This document shows positions 48,624-61,720 of a DNA stretch of 64,000 bases, piece after piece. Numbering within the stretch: position 1 is the first letter of the stretch; the number at the start of each line of letters is the position of its first letter. This DNA comes from Puccinia triticina (lineage: Eukaryota; Basidiomycota; Pucciniomycetes; Pucciniales; Pucciniaceae): assembly GCF_026914185.1 (NCBI RefSeq), contig NC_070563.1, positions 3,121,001 through 3,185,000 on the forward strand, in the 5' to 3' direction. A program made the translations under genes and the position numbers. Under the pieces are notes generated by a model, which was not told the origin of the DNA, did no database searches, and was given only the letters and a program-made list of their open reading frames with translations.

Positions 48624-51600
48624 TTAAGTAAGGTCAATCACAATTGGAGTAGTTGCAGCAGCTACTGATCCTAGTCCTGCTAGAACCCGGATGTGAGCAG
48701 CCTTTTGGGCACCAAGAAGCTTTTTTAGGTGTCCCGATTGAATTTTATTCGAGATTTCAAGATAGAGATCCTTCTGTTGTTTCGTCCATTTGTTGATTTC
48801 GTCCTGTACGCTATAACGTTTGGTAACGACGAGGGTTTCAGGATTTGTGTTCCGATTAGTCACGTGAGTGCAGTCAATATTAGCGCCATCGATTCTCTGG
48901 TGCAGGTGGAAACGCTGAGCTTTGGTTGCCCTGTGCCGCCAAACACGTTGAGAGGTATCTTGGAGAAAGTTGTTGAGATTCGCACAATCGCCACATGGGC
49001 AACGCACTTGAGGGCTTCGCCGGTTGATGGTGCCTGAGTTAGGGCACGGTCCTAGAGTTGTATCACTGTAGCGATTTATAAATTGACGTGTAAGCTCCTC
49101 GTGAGACGGCTTGGTGAGTGGTCCTGATCGAGTGACTAGATCTGGGATGAGTTGATAGAGGAACGGCATCCAGAGCTTCTGCATGTCTTCAGCTGTGAAT
49201 CGAGCAGAGTGTTCATTGATTTGTTGGATAAATGGCTCTGCCAAGTTTGCCGCATCGGTACTCAGGCGGTAGAGATCGCGGATAAATTTGACGAGAGACA
49301 TAGGAGTGACCACCCATCCGGTTTCAGATGGCGACTTGCCCTTTGCTTGAACAATGACATTGGAGGGTGTCCTCTCCCGGTTAAAGACACGTGAACCAAG
49401 CCTTTTACGCAATTCTACACTTTCCGAGATTGGAAATTGTGCCAAGCTTCCTGCAAGAATTCTCAGCTGTGAAAGGAACGCAAGCAAGAATGCGATTGCT
49501 TCGGCTTGTGGAAAACGGTCAAAAATAGATGTGAGGCTAGGCAGAAGCCAACACAATCATTAGTTTAACGAATTCGACGATAGAAAAACAGAAGAAGAAA
49601 AAAGACCCACAGCGCAGACGTGTCAGCCAATGTCTCATTGAGACTGAATACGGCAGGCACAATTGCCTTTCCATCTGCAGCAGTTGGTACCACCTTGCTC
49701 TCAAGCAAGTTTGTAACGCATTGACGGGTCAGGTCTTCCGCCCAGGCTTTGATTGTGGGTGCTCCATCTGGTGAGGCAGCGTCACTGGTAGACTTTGACA
49801 CCTTCTGGATGACGTGTATGCGATCTGCCACAGCCGGGTAGCCGTGAATAAGGGATGTAAACCTGTTGGTGGTGCAAGTTAGACCCGTTTGAACCATAAA
49901 CTCGACTTCTTTATTGATAATAGCCCCGAAATACTTACCATTTATGGTACTTCTCAGCACGATCCACATCTGGAAGCATGTTAAGCCATTCATTTGCCCA
50001 ATCAAAAAAATCATACGGTAAATGGCCTTGGTGGAGGCCTGCAATCGTTTGGAACAGATCAAAGTGAGAGTGTTGAAGGGAAGCCTTCAGGATGTTACTT
50101 ATCGTTGCCGGTGGCAATGGCTTGGTGGACTGCTTTTTACAGAGATCGCCCAATTCAACAAGCATCGTTTTGTTAACTGTAGGTCGCAAACAGACTTGTT
50201 CTAGGTAGAGTAGAGCTGGGTTGGTACTATTGCTGTCAGAGGTGCTTTTCGATGCGCATTGAGCCAGATACTCCGCTAGGCTTTTATGGGGAACGATAGC
50301 GAGAGCTGAACGACGATACCAATGGGTGGCAGAAGGGCCCTGCAAAAAATACGGATGTACATACAGATTTCAGCTGAGCATCTTTCTCTCTCTCTCTCTC
50401 GAACGGAAGAAATTCATTTAAGCAAGATACCCACCCAATTCCCCTGAAAAGGTTCGTACTCTTCTCTGTCAATTTCCAGATCCTCAAAGGCGTCCCACGA
50501 GCAAAACTCCACGTCAAAGTCGTAGTTACTGGCAATCGTTGTGCCATCGAGTGCGCGAAGTGATTTCACCGTATAGTCAGTCTCGGACGAATCAATGACA
50601 TGATGACCGGAACCGCCATTATCGTCATCGTCATCAAAGTGGTGTCTAGAGCGTTTGTAGCTATGTCTACTATCCCAGCCTGACTCAACCGGTCCAAAAT
50701 CTTTCTTTTCCAGGAGCGCCAGGAAGATTTCAAAAGGGAGCTCGTCCGCAAGATCTCGTAATACCTGTACCCGCGCGAAGTCTCCAGCCTTGAGTGTTTG
50801 AAAGGACATGGCCGCTTCGGTATATTCATGATCGAGGGCATGGTAGAGATGGCTAGGCGCATCGGTCGGGCTGTCTTTAGCTAAGTCATTAAGCCAACAT
50901 TGAAGCGTTTGTCGGAGCGGTGTCTTTTGCAAGTCTAGCGCACTTGCTACTGGTCGGGTGAGACCAGGCTTGATGGCCAGGTTGTAAGTCAAAACGCATC
51001 GATAGCCGGATTTTACAGGTAGGATCTCATGAGTAACGTCTGAATACCAGCACGCGAAAGATTGCGTTGCGTCCGATGTTCTTAACGTCTTGTATTCACC
51101 GTTGTGCCTCACAACAATTTCACCACCCAGGTGTACTGATGGCAAACAGATTATCAGAGTCCCAAACATGCCTGGAGTCCGTTCCGTGCTGGATATGCCC
51201 GTCAAAACAACCCACCGGTGAGTCAATTTCCAGTTTAAAAAACATTACCAACCAAATCTGTCAAGTGCAAAAAAAGACTCTTACTCGGTATGAGGTTTAA
51301 ACATGGCCCCCTTTTCGTAGATGAGCATCTTGTATAAATCCGATCGAATCAGCCCTCCGATGCCTAGAATAGTCGCGACGCGCTTGCTCAAATCGAGCAA
51401 ATAGCTCTGCCAGGCGGGGTCAAGAAAGCGCAACTGATCTCCATCGATTTCCCAAGTGTTACGGACAGAGAGATCAACCAGTGTTTCGCTTCTGCGGCCA
51501 AAGGGAGCTTGGTGAGCTTTGGTGATAAGCTGTTGGATCTGGTCTTTGCCAAGAGGCATCGCGATCTCGCCAATTCCATCAACATAGAGCCCAGCAGGAG

Positions 51601-51847
51601 GGGTGGTCGGAAGCGCCTCCCACGCAGCAAATGTCCCGGGAGTAGTGATGCCCTCAAAAGCACTGATTAAGTCTTCTCTCCACTCGGTTTCATAGTCGTT
51701 CTCCTCTGTAGATGAATCTGAGGAGCCGCTGTCACTGCCATCCGGATCACTGGGGTCGGTATTATCGTCTGGAGGATCGGAGTTCGAGTTTTCCAAGGGT
51801 CTCTCGCCAGGGTCACCCGAGGTGTTGGAGTCGAGATTGTCTGTCAT
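48624..51847 (-). CDS. 2-oxoglutarate/Fe(II) oxygenase (prolyl-4-hydroxylase type), 960 aa
   Basis: Oxygenase of the large fungal P4H-like family; substrate unknown. Exons: 51847-51285, 51188-50435, 50339-49939, 49862-49611, 49536-48624; introns of 96, 95, 76 and 74 nt, all in phase. The first exon has an acidic Ser/Asp-rich stretch, then IYEKGAMFKPHT. The iron ligand Asp is completed across intron 1, giving HTDTERTPGMFGTL (H186, D188). The distal His is in SDVTHEILPVKSGYR (H241) and Arg251 would bind 2-oxoglutarate, so the HxD...H...R set is complete. GNWGPSATHWYRRSALAIVP marks the conserved end of the family's second block. The C-terminal 400 residues are helical with a Cys cluster (RCPCGDC). 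No signal peptide. Intron 2 carries a GA microsatellite. Appears intact. Confidence 0.85.
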
Positions 51848-54796
51848 ATCTGGAGAATGGCGGATAAGTGTGGACTGCTGCTGTTATGTATGTATGCGGC
51901 CGGTCTCAGCGCCTACACAAAGGACTTGACCGCACGCATGCCCTCCACACGCAGAGGGACTTTAAGTTAGGTTGCAACCCAAATGTAAGAATTTTTCAGC
52001 TAAAACCCACAATGGGACGCACGAACAATTGGATAACTTCCCAAGATCTGCGGGGGTCATCTAATGTTTTTGGCACCACATTTTTGAATGCAGAAGCTCA
52101 GGCCACAGCCTTTAAGTCATGACATTGGCTACAGGGATGCAAAATAAGTTCCTAAGAATGATTATGAAATAAAAATAAAGTAAAAATAAAAAAATGAAAA
52201 AATGAAAAATGTGGATTTTTTTTTAATTTCTTGCAAATTTCTCAGAATGTTCATTACTGTTCAAACCAAGGAATTGGAGAGCAAAGTGTGGCATACAACA
52301 AGAACTAGAGGCCAGGGCGGCTTCGCCACTGCAGATCCAAGGTTCAGTTTTTCACCCTCTGTGTTTGATACCTCTGCCAACATACATAGTTCTACATATC
52401 TCTCATAAAACAGCCAGCAATGGCAATTGAGTCATAGTGCACTTACTATTGAATTGTCTTACACCACCCATTTGAATGATAAATATCTCCAGTCTCCAGG
52501 AACAGCTTCATCAGCCAAGGACTTGTACTTTATGCAGGCAAATTCAGGATTAATTGCACAAAAGACATGATTATCATTGTTTGCAACCATATTTATAATC
52601 CTCATCAACCAAATTCAATCCCCTCAATCTTTCAACAGTTGAAAAATCACACCTTGCAACTTCATTCAACAATGACAAAAATTCACAATTGTGCAAGTTT
52701 CCCTGAATCAAAATCTCAAAGGAAACCATCAGATACCAATTATCCACTTTCCTATCTTCTGGTTCTGTGCAATCCAGAGCAGAGGGAACAGGGTGGTGGC
52801 TAAGCAAGAGAAGGAAGCAGGAGGAGGAGGTTGTGAGTGTTGAACCAGGAGCTTATTTTGAATGGGATGCCCTCAAGCACAAAGCTGTACCCAGATCAGA
52901 CCAAAAAGGCCAACAGCTAATGATGGTACAAGCTGAAGAAGCTAATTTCCTGGTGAAAGATGATGGTGTTGCCCTGGGTGGTGGCAGTCCAAAATCCACA
53001 CTTGCTGAGTGTTTGTCTTCTGCCTAACAGATGCAGTACTTGAGTTCTAGGATGGGGAAGCTCAGGACCAATGAGGCACAGTCTTAGGAAAGTCAGTAAA
53101 TTCAAAAGCAATGTAATTCAAAAGGCAAAAGAGACTCCTTTGAAGAAAGTTTCTGACACCTCTCACATTGGATAGTTCTACAAGAGATATTCTAAAGAGA
53201 AAACAATGCTGGGTTGCGGGTGTGGAGATTTCTTCAAAGACCTTTGCAATAGTTTCCTTTTTTGTAGAAACTTTGGATTCTGACAACAATATTTTCTAAG
53301 GTGGAGAGCCATTTTCCCAATTCAACATCAACTTTCTCCTTAGCCCTCAATTTTTCAAGAGATCTGCTCAATACGGGCACGCTTTCATGGCAAGCTGGGA
53401 TGAATATCTTTAGAGTCAGATCAATTCAAACTGTTTCTTGAGTATTCAAGTGTTGGTAATTGATGTTAACTCTACTACAAATGAATGGGAATCTTTCAAA
53501 GTACCTTGATAAGCTGTTGTGAACAAAACCAGCAACTGTTCACCTGGATTTTTCTGATTTAATTGAAGACCTTTGCAGGTAAAGTGCAAGCCACTGTCAT
53601 AGTTCTTGATATTAGTTACTTTTGCTCTTGGTTTGGACGTATTAATGAAGGAAATCTAATTTACCGTGTGAACTGGAGTAAACCTTGTGTAATCCTTCTT
53701 CTCTTTGGCTTTTTCATTCTCTACAAGGGACTCAAGAGTTTTTGATTTCTCAGGGCAAGCATTGTAGCGCTTGCAGATTTTCTGAGGAGTAGCACGTATG
53801 CAGGTAATTAATATACACAGAGATTTGGGTCTTGGGAGCAAAGAAGACTTGCCGCTATGTTACCGGTGAGATTGTTCTGTAAAACAGCAAAAGCTTTACT
53901 TTCAAACAGATCTGTGTAGGAGAGAGAGACAATGTAATATTTCTGACTTAGCAGACTGCCAGTCAGGAAGGGGGGGCGCTAAGCCATTCGCATAGTAGAG
54001 CCTTCTTCTGCCTGCAGTTCTGCTCAGTAGATCTATCTGCGAAGTTGGGTAGAGGGGTAGATCAGGTTTGGTTAGAGGAGCTGGTCTTATTTGGATCAAT
54101 GCAATTGGCTTGCCGGGAGATTCGCTGTCGTTTATCAAAGACTAGGGAAAAGCCGCGGCAGGGCCGCGGTTCAGAACTTAAGATCATATGTAGTGACTGC
54201 AAACGGCGCTTACAAAGAGATATGACCAAGAGTGGTGATTCAAAGAAAAATAAGTGTATAGCCGGGGGTGGACCTGAATAAGGGATGACTTTAAGGAGTT
54301 GGCTCACCACAATAAACAGCAGATGCTTGTATTTCAAAGGTAACTTGTCAGAAGCAATCCACTCAGCTGCTAAATACCAAGTTGAATTCAAACAGTCACC
54401 TTGGAATCAGGAATTCAACTGCCTGCTGGGCAGATCAAATTAGGAAATGTAAACAGCACCAAATACAGGTGTGAGCCTGAGTGTCTATAGTGACAACAGG
54501 ACACAAGAAATGGGGGGGCAATAGTTGGATTTCTTGGGATAAAGAAAATACAACTATAAGAGATAAAGAGAAAGAGAGAGAGAAACCAAGCAGGATAAGA
54601 AAGAAGAAGAGTACTAGGTTATTCTAGTGGGAATGCACGTCCACTGGCAATGCTACTCTTCTGAAGAGTGCTGCTATTCTGTGCTAGAAAGAGCTACAGC
54701 TTCCTCTCAGGAGGGTATCTGGATCAGATAAGTTTAATCCAGCCACAGTTTTTTAGACTTCTCTCTGGACAGTCAAGGTTCTTAATGGGAAACCTG
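51848..54796. other. No gene recognised
   Basis: Several frames of 60-90 codons occur (e.g. 52767-53027 plus, 54062-54391 minus) without domains, starts in good context or splice support. Probably 5' flank of the oxygenase gene followed by decayed repeats. Confidence 0.35.
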
Positions 54797-54925
54797 AGGG
54801 ACAGCCCTGCAACCTAGATTTGAGGCAAAGGCCAAATGATAATAAGGGACAGCCCTGAGATCAAGATGGAGGCAAAGGCCTGTAGACGTGGAGGGACAGC
54901 CCTGTGATCAAGGAAGAGGCAAAGC
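54797..54925. repeat. Three imperfect copies of a 47-48-bp unit
   Basis: AGGGACAGCCCTG followed by a GATCAAG-like block and GAGGCAAAGGCC occurs at 54797, 54845 and 54892. Non-coding; possibly inside an old LTR or leader region. Confidence 0.7.
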
Positions 54926-55876
54926 AAGAAGAAAGAGCAGATCAAGCAAGACACAGAGTTGTACCTCTGAGATAAACAAGGTTCAGTGAAAGAGGTTACT
55001 TACTGTCAATATCCTAGGCGCCTGTGACGGTAGGTATACTGGGAGTATAGTAGGCTCTTTGGTGGTGATCCTGGAGTTATCTGGGTGGTGGTTCTGGTGT
55101 GCTGAAGTCTGTAGATCCACCTCAGGCAAGGGGGATCCTGACTACGAAAATTTTCACAGTTTGCTTATGTAATTTACATATGTACATGTGGTTTGGCGCG
55201 CCTGGTAGCGCTGACACGTCACAACTGCGCAAGTGCACCACAACTCAATAACTCAGGGAAGGAGTATAGTTACAAGGAAGTGATAAGTTGTAACTAGGGT
55301 TAAATTTGCATGAGGAAACAGAATATGAAGTCAAAATAAGGTTATCTCTTAAGATGAAAAAGATATACAGTAATTTATATGTAACAAAGGTAGAACAGGC
55401 AGCTTTTAGGTCAGCTGTGATGACTCTAAGGCTGACAACAGGCCTATCCTGGTTGTAAAGGGAGTGTGGCCTGAGGCAGTCAAAATCATTGCAAAATCAA
55501 AAGCAAAGAACCAAAAATGCAGCAGAAGTACAAGTGCCGGCCCCAGCCATCCCGCCACAGCTGCAGACATGCACATTTCATAGTGTGAATCTTAAGAAGT
55601 ATTTGAGATTTGGTTGGTTCCCTAAATGTTACCGTCCTGGCATCTCAGATCACTGACTCATGTGCTGGAGCAGTATCTGGACATACCACCGCTCTTGCTG
55701 TGAAGGACTTGCAAAAAATAGACGGCCAATGGTATTGGAGGGCCTGTGGGGAAGCAACTATTTGTGTTACCAATAGAAATGCAATGGCACTTCCTGGTAC
55801 AACAGCTTCTGGGCTGATTTTGCAAAGTAGAATAGTATTCTTTGAAGATAAACATGAGAAAAGGGTGTGAACCCAA
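54926..55876. other. No gene recognised
   Basis: Only short frames. Contains the small palindrome TTACATATGTACATGTG region near 55170; nothing else supportable. Confidence 0.3.
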
Positions 55877-55878
55877 TA

Positions 55879-56002
55879 GGACGGTTCATGTAGGGATTAT
55901 TTAACGCTGCTGATGTTATAAATCAGCAAGTCTTCCCAGCCCAAGGGATAAACTTTATTTTGGTCTTGTTAATTGTTAATTTTGGCCCTATGTGAACCGT
56001 CC
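55879..56002. mobile_element. 124-bp Stowaway-like MITE with TA target duplication
   Basis: GGACGGTTCATGTAGGG on the left is matched by the inverted CCCTATGTGAACCGTCC on the right. TA lies directly on both sides (55877-55878, 56003-56004). TA duplication and small size fit the Tc1/mariner group. Confidence 0.75.
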
Positions 56003-56004
56003 TA

Positions 56005-58250
56005 ATAGTACAGGTAGTGGAGAAAGATAAGAGAAGTGTCCAAGAGGAAAGAGATGATTCTCATCAGATGAGACTCCTGGTAATATGCAGGAGCTATACA
56101 AAGAGATGGGTGGATTTGGGGAAGTCTGGCCCAAGTCTGGCAATCTGATATACAAGAGCAGGGGAGACAAAATACAAGACTCTCCACAAGTTGGCCGCAA
56201 ACGGCTACAGATTCAAGTTATGCCAAGAGCAGCACCACCGATGTTCAACAGCATATCCTATTTGGATTTTACCAAAGAGCTCAGTCCAGCCTGCCTGGCT
56301 TTGGTCAAGCCTCACAAGTCCTTCATCTTTGTGCTATTCCTGCTGATTGGAGCGCGAAGCTCTTGATTATTCCCAGCCCTTGCTTGCTGTCAGTGAGGGC
56401 AACAATGATAATGGGTGCTTGTGTAGGTAGGCACCGTACTGGGCGATAAGCTTGAGTGCGGCGATCCAGCGTTTGCGGAGGGTTTTGCTTACAACGGAGG
56501 ACTTATGGAGCTCCTTGATCCTGAGCAAGAAAGTGAGTCTGAGCTGACCAACGTGTCTAGACGACTTGGTTCTAGCTTCCTGTCTGACGGCCCTTCACTT
56601 CAACCAGCATTCCTGGTGTTCTTTAGAGAAGCACAAGCTGAAAACGTGCATGTGGGATGGGAGGGTCTAGGCAAGGTTAACAAAGCGGGAGGGGATGGCA
56701 GTGAGCAGGAAGAAGCCGGTGTGTCTGACCGAGCTGCTGCTGGGGAATCTCGGGCTCAGCAGGGCATGGATATTTGGCCGGTTGTAGGAGAGCACTTGGC
56801 CAGAGGGAGGAACTTGAGGGCGGGCCAGGCTGGGTGATGGATGAACGGGTCGGTCAGAAGAGTACAACAGATGGCCAAAGCTTTTACCTATACAGGATGA
56901 CCGGAGGCTATTAACTTAACCGGAAGCCAAGGTTTTCACCGTTGAGAGGACCAAGCTACCGCTGTTTCGCGCATTAGGCAGGAATGCATTCAAAGATTGC
57001 TAGACGGAGTGGACATGCGCTGTCCGCCGGGTAGAGTAATTTATAAAATGTACACACGAGCAAAAAGGGGCACAGTTTTGGCCGGGAAAAGTAATTGAAT
57101 GTCTTATAAGGTGATTGTTCTCAGGAACCAAAAGAGGTGTCGATGGTTCCTGAGAACAAAAGAAACGAAGAATATAAAAGGAGGAGCTTTATGAGGCATT
57201 GTGTCCTCATCCCACGCGGAGAGGTATTGATGGCTTGGCCTAATAATTGTCCTCCTTGCGTCGGATTACTTCTTAAAAAATCCACCAGACCTGCACTTGC
57301 TGCGTTTTTTGGGTTGTGCCAGTGAACCCGATAAAGGGGGAACTGCTGCCCAAAAATTGCACCCAGTACAAGACTGGTGTATTTAAGGAGTTTAATTTGT
57401 GCACTCGAGTCTCGGAGTCGGAGGATTTAAGATATTCTGGATGCATTTGGTATTGATTGGTATGCTCAGGTTGCTCCTTTGTTGGGTCTTCGATTGGTTG
57501 ACTCGAGTGGTTGTAGGCGTAGCTGGGAGGAGTTTCAATATCAAACCTTTGCAGATGTGGATTTAGATCCGAATACGCATCCCTCAATACTCTCGGCGTC
57601 TCCTGCACGTCGTCAAGGATGTAACTATTGGTCGCCGATGACTCTAGAATTGTACCCCCGAAGGAATGTAAGTCTTACAGAGTTTGATTTGGTCAAAGTT
57701 CTTTGGATTTTTTAGCTTCCGGTGATAATCCATAGTTTCTTCTCTTCCTCTTTCCTCCAGTTGATAGGACTGATAATACGTGTGAATCGAGGTTGTCCGC
57801 ACCGGAGAGGTCCAGTGGTTTTTCAGATGTTGCGCCGGGTTGCTTAATTTGAGAACTCGAGTGGGCACCAGCGCTGCATTGTCGTTGGTATAGAGAGAAA
57901 AAGGAATCCGACGTTTTTGGCTTTCTTGGCTCTTGGTTTTGGGTGAGTTTTGGAACAGGGGAAGTAGGAATGACAGATCATTTACGTCGAGTTCTGTTCT
58001 GTCTGCTGTTTGAATTTGTGTTCGACGAGGATGAGGAGGATTCTGAAGGTTTTGAGCAGCGCAAACGTTGGATGAATTGGGATTGAGTTTCAGGTTTCAC
58101 GTTCCGTCGATGCAGGCCTTTGCAGGTGGATGACGCGCTTGAGGATGCTTCAGCCAGGCGAACCTGAATGTAGCCTAAACAATCATAAATGAATATGGTT
58201 GTTGATTTGCACAAAGGGCTAAAAAAATGATGTACAACTAAAAAAACACA
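56005..58250. other. No gene recognised; one perfect 13-bp-arm hairpin
   Basis: Frames at 56505-56837 (plus) and 57273-57608 (minus) are mildly protein-like but have no domain or splice support. GTTCTCAGGAACC and its exact complement form a hairpin at 57117-57157. Confidence 0.35.
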
Positions 58251-58329
58251 GGTAGGTAATTGGATGAGCGCATGCTGCCGTTGGCAAGGCATCATCACCG
58301 GCTGCCCATTGGCAGTAGCCTCCCCGGCA

Positions 58330-58890
58330 AGCGGGAACACAGCTTAACTGCTGGAATGGACCGGTTATTGAGGGGAAGAAGTACTCCTCACATATTGCTT
58401 GATGGCCGGGTAGCTGGTCCGTACCGGTCATCAAGGCTGACCTCTCAATGTTGGGTGTGTACTGTCTAATTTCTTGTACATCTGGCCATAGAGAGGAGTG
58501 CAAAATGCCCTCTCAATGGCCGGCGTTTGTACAGGTCATTGAGAGCAACGCACTCTACTTGATAGACAGCCATCAAGAGGAGGTACACACTCCCCTCAAT
58601 GGCCCGTCTGTTCAGGTCATCGAAGGGAGTGTGTAGTATGTACCTGCCCTTAAAGACCAGATCAAAGGTACTGGCCGGTCATTGTCACGGGTGCACACTG
58701 CCTTCAATGACCTGGCATCTGGCCTTCAAGAACAACTCACTATGTCTTTGATGCCGGCCCCAACCGGTCATCAAGAGGAGAAAAAACTAATCCCCTTGAT
58801 GGAATTTTTGTTCCGGCCATTGAGCAGGGGGGCATAAGGGGTACTTCCCCCCCTCCTCAATGACTGGTCCGTGCCAGTATGACCAATACA
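58330..58890. repeat. Cluster of CCGGTCATCAAG hairpin modules
   Basis: Alternating blocks such as CCGGTCATCAAGAGGA, TCAATGGCC and CTCCCCTCAATG with complements at 40-60 bp spacing. Same module type as inside the element at 283-1190 but more decayed. Outer termini not recognised. Confidence 0.6.
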
Positions 58891-60947
58891 AGCGCCGGCG
58901 ATTTGCATTGGTAATACTGGATGAGGTCCACCCACGGCTGGGTGGGAATTTGGGCACCTGGGACAGTCAGCAGATGTACTTAATCTAGCATGTAAATACA
59001 TTTTTTTTTCAGCCCAATAACCATGGGGATGTCTCCAAAAGGAGAATTGTTTAGGCTGGATTCATCCTCCCCTTGCCAGTGTCTAGGCGATGGGGAGCGT
59101 GGCGCGTGTGATTGGTTGATTATGTTTTTTTTTTTGTATTTTGTCCAATTGTAAGGGGGAACCCATGATCTTTTTTTTTATGTTGTGGAAAAACTGTGTC
59201 TTTGATAAACTTGGATGATAAAAAATGAAAATTTTAGAAACCATCCAAGTATATTAAAGCTTGAGAATCATGGAAAAAAAATTCAAGGGTTCCCCCTACA
59301 AAATACCAAAATCACAAAAAGAAATTCCAGGGATTCCCCTTTACAAAAAATCATAAGAAAAAGGCCAGGGTTTTCCCCACATAAAATGCACGGCACAACA
59401 AAGTCACATTACAACAATTTATTCAAAAAGGCAACCCGCAACCTGCCACCTAATCCAGCAAGCTGAGATATTGTGGCCCACTGTCCATCCCTGTCTAGCA
59501 GGGTGAAAAAACAAGTGGGAGGATCACCCCCAGCGGTTAAGCAAAGGGGGGCCAACAAATAATCCCCGCCAGACTGCGCAAGTGCAACAGCGGACGGGGT
59601 GAGACAAAACCCCCACTGGAAACGCAGCCGGGGGAGTTGCCTGGCTTTCATCCCCCACTCCAGAGGCTCCTTATATACTCAACACCCGCACTCACACCAC
59701 CACTTGTGTCTACGCCTCAATAGGCCTTGACGCGCAATACTCAGTTGCTACCTTGTTGAAAATGCCACGCCGCACCACCCTCAGTTGTTATGTTGTTGCA
59801 AGTGCCACACCACATCATCGCCAACCGTAGCCAGCCAGTTTCCAGGGGCTCACCAGACACTAACCCAAAGCTAACACACCTGAACCTCCAACCATCCTTC
59901 CCTCCCAGCCTCCTTGTTGGAGTGGTCCTCTCTTGGTTGAACAGGTCCCCTCAGCGTTGGAATAAGTCCCTGCTTGTCCAAAGCTGACCGTCCTTGTTGG
60001 AAAGGCCCCTGATTTTTGAATCCTCCTCAGCGTCTCTCTTCACGTTGTGGAACTCCTAAAAGATCAGGAAAGAGCTGTGAGGGGAAATAGTCAACTACAC
60101 TACTAATAATGTAGAAGAGGCTACAGGTGCTGGTGAGGCTGCCCTCTTGACTAATGCTGATGGAGAGAGGGTTACACTAAGAAAAAGAAAAGGGTGTAGC
60201 TGATGATTCTCTTTTAACACTTTATGAGTCTGAGGTGTATCAATCCTACTGAGTGAGAGAGGAGAAGTGAGAAGGGGAAAAGCAGAAGCTCTTGGGGAGT
60301 CAGTCTGAGATGTGTAATGAGATATATGCTGGGGGATATATTTCTATGGTGATGAAAGTGTATCTAAGTGTGATGAAAAGGTGCTACAGAGGGGATGTAG
60401 TTGAAAGTGCATGATGGGGATACAACATCTAGAGGGGTGTTTATATATGTGAGAAGTACTACAGGGGGGTGATACATGATGAGCACATAGTAACAATATC
60501 TGAAGATGAGCAATAATGATGAAGGTGCAATGACCAAGGAGTGTACATGAAAGGTAACTATGTAGAAGATGAAATAATGATGAGCATTTGGTAATAACTA
60601 CAAGAGCTATGAAGGAATGTACTGCTGATTCATATGAAGGGGAAAATGAGTAATGAAGTTGTGTAAGATCTGCAGTCCTATGTAGCTATGATACTAATGA
60701 ATGATGTATGTAATAATGCTAAGGATATGTATGAAGAAAATACCTGCCAAAACTATACATGCCAATAACTGCTGATCCATTTGGAAATCCTAGGTGAAAT
60801 GAGTGGGTGACTAGGGGTAAAATGGGGTGTAGAATTTCAATATGAAGTAATAATGAAGTATTTATGAAAGGTTTAGGTGATATGAGGGTGATAGTATGAA
60901 CAGGAACAGGGTTACCACAACGTTTGGAACAATTTTCCAATCCTTCC
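58891..60947. other. No gene recognised
   Basis: A/T-rich and G/A-rich repeat DNA. The segment 60070-60720 is composed of short GAAG/GATGA-rich stretches without an open frame over 60 codons. Nothing supportable. Confidence 0.3.
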
Positions 60948-61194
60948 CACTGCAAAAAAAACTGTGTCAACTGTGAGCAGTTGACATGCGGTAACTCTGA
61001 GGAAGCTTGTGGTGTTACACCAGCCTTACCCAAGGTTTGACTCAACCCAAGCTTCAATGCACAGTCACTGTGCACCTTGCACAGTGACTGTGCCAACAAA
61101 GGCACTTGTGCATTCAGGTGGAGTTACAATGGTAGCTTGGCTTGAGTATCCTGCATGTCAACTGCAAGCAGTTGACCAAGTTTTTTTTGCAGTG
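60948..61194. mobile_element. 247-bp CACTG-type MITE with 3-bp target duplication
   Basis: The left end CACTGCAAAAAAAACTG and the inverted right end AGTTTTTTTTGCAGTG are followed inward by the small palindromes GTCAACTGTGAGCAGTTGAC and GTCAACTGCAAGCAGTTGAC. The centre holds a further palindrome around GCACAGTCACTGTGC. TCC flanks both sides (60945-60947 and 61195-61197). Same signature as the element at 17311: CACTG ends and a 3-bp duplication, i.e. CACTA-superfamily MITE. Confidence 0.75.
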
Positions 61195-61214
61195 TCCTGC
61201 CTATCCTAGCCAGC

Positions 61215-61720
61215 TTGGACCATGCTCCTCTTGCCCTTGACTCCCCACTCTGTCCTCAACTTAAAGACCCGGCGCTCTTCCAATCACCCATAGGTGCTAT
61301 TGACCTGCCTCGACGTCACCCGGGAGGGAAATCTTTACACCACCGCCCTCCTACTTGCCTGTCCCGCTGCTGGAGTCCAGGCATACACGCTGGAGACCCA
61401 CGCCTGCCAGGCGCCCACCCTGCTTGGCCTGAGTTCATTCAAGAACACTCTTCACCCACAACCCTTCCGTCCTCCTCAGGGTTGTCCCTGCCAAACAAAT
61501 TGAAAGCAAGCACTTCCCCGCTTGGCCCGACAACCAGTCCTTTGCCGTCAGCAACGTTGCTGCACCCGTCGCCATCAACCTCAACATAAACAGGAAGATG
61601 GCCCAAGATATCAGGCTCGGGCAGCAGGGAATGTTGGCCGAACTTATTATCACCCCTCCCGTCGGCATCAGCCAATATAACTGGCAACATCTCACCACCA
61701 TTAGAGTTAGGCAAGCTTAG
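61215..61720 (+). pseudogene. Frame-broken relic of an unknown repeated gene
   Basis: One protein-like sequence runs through three plus-strand frames in order: PALFQSPIGAIDLPRRHPGG (about 61268-61330), then NLYTTALLLACPAAGVQAY and TLETHACQAPTLLGLSSF (about 61330-61440), then SKHFPAWPDNQSFAVSNV through AELIITPPVGISQYNW to RQA and TAG at 61720. At least two indels separate them. I do not recognise a named domain; the pattern looks like a member of a multicopy family. It starts 20 bp after the MITE. Confidence 0.45.

Noticed and set aside
56505..57608. Two moderately protein-like frames (56505-56837 plus, 57273-57608 minus)
   Set aside because: No domain, homologous pattern or splice junctions; chance frames in GC-balanced DNA are of this size.
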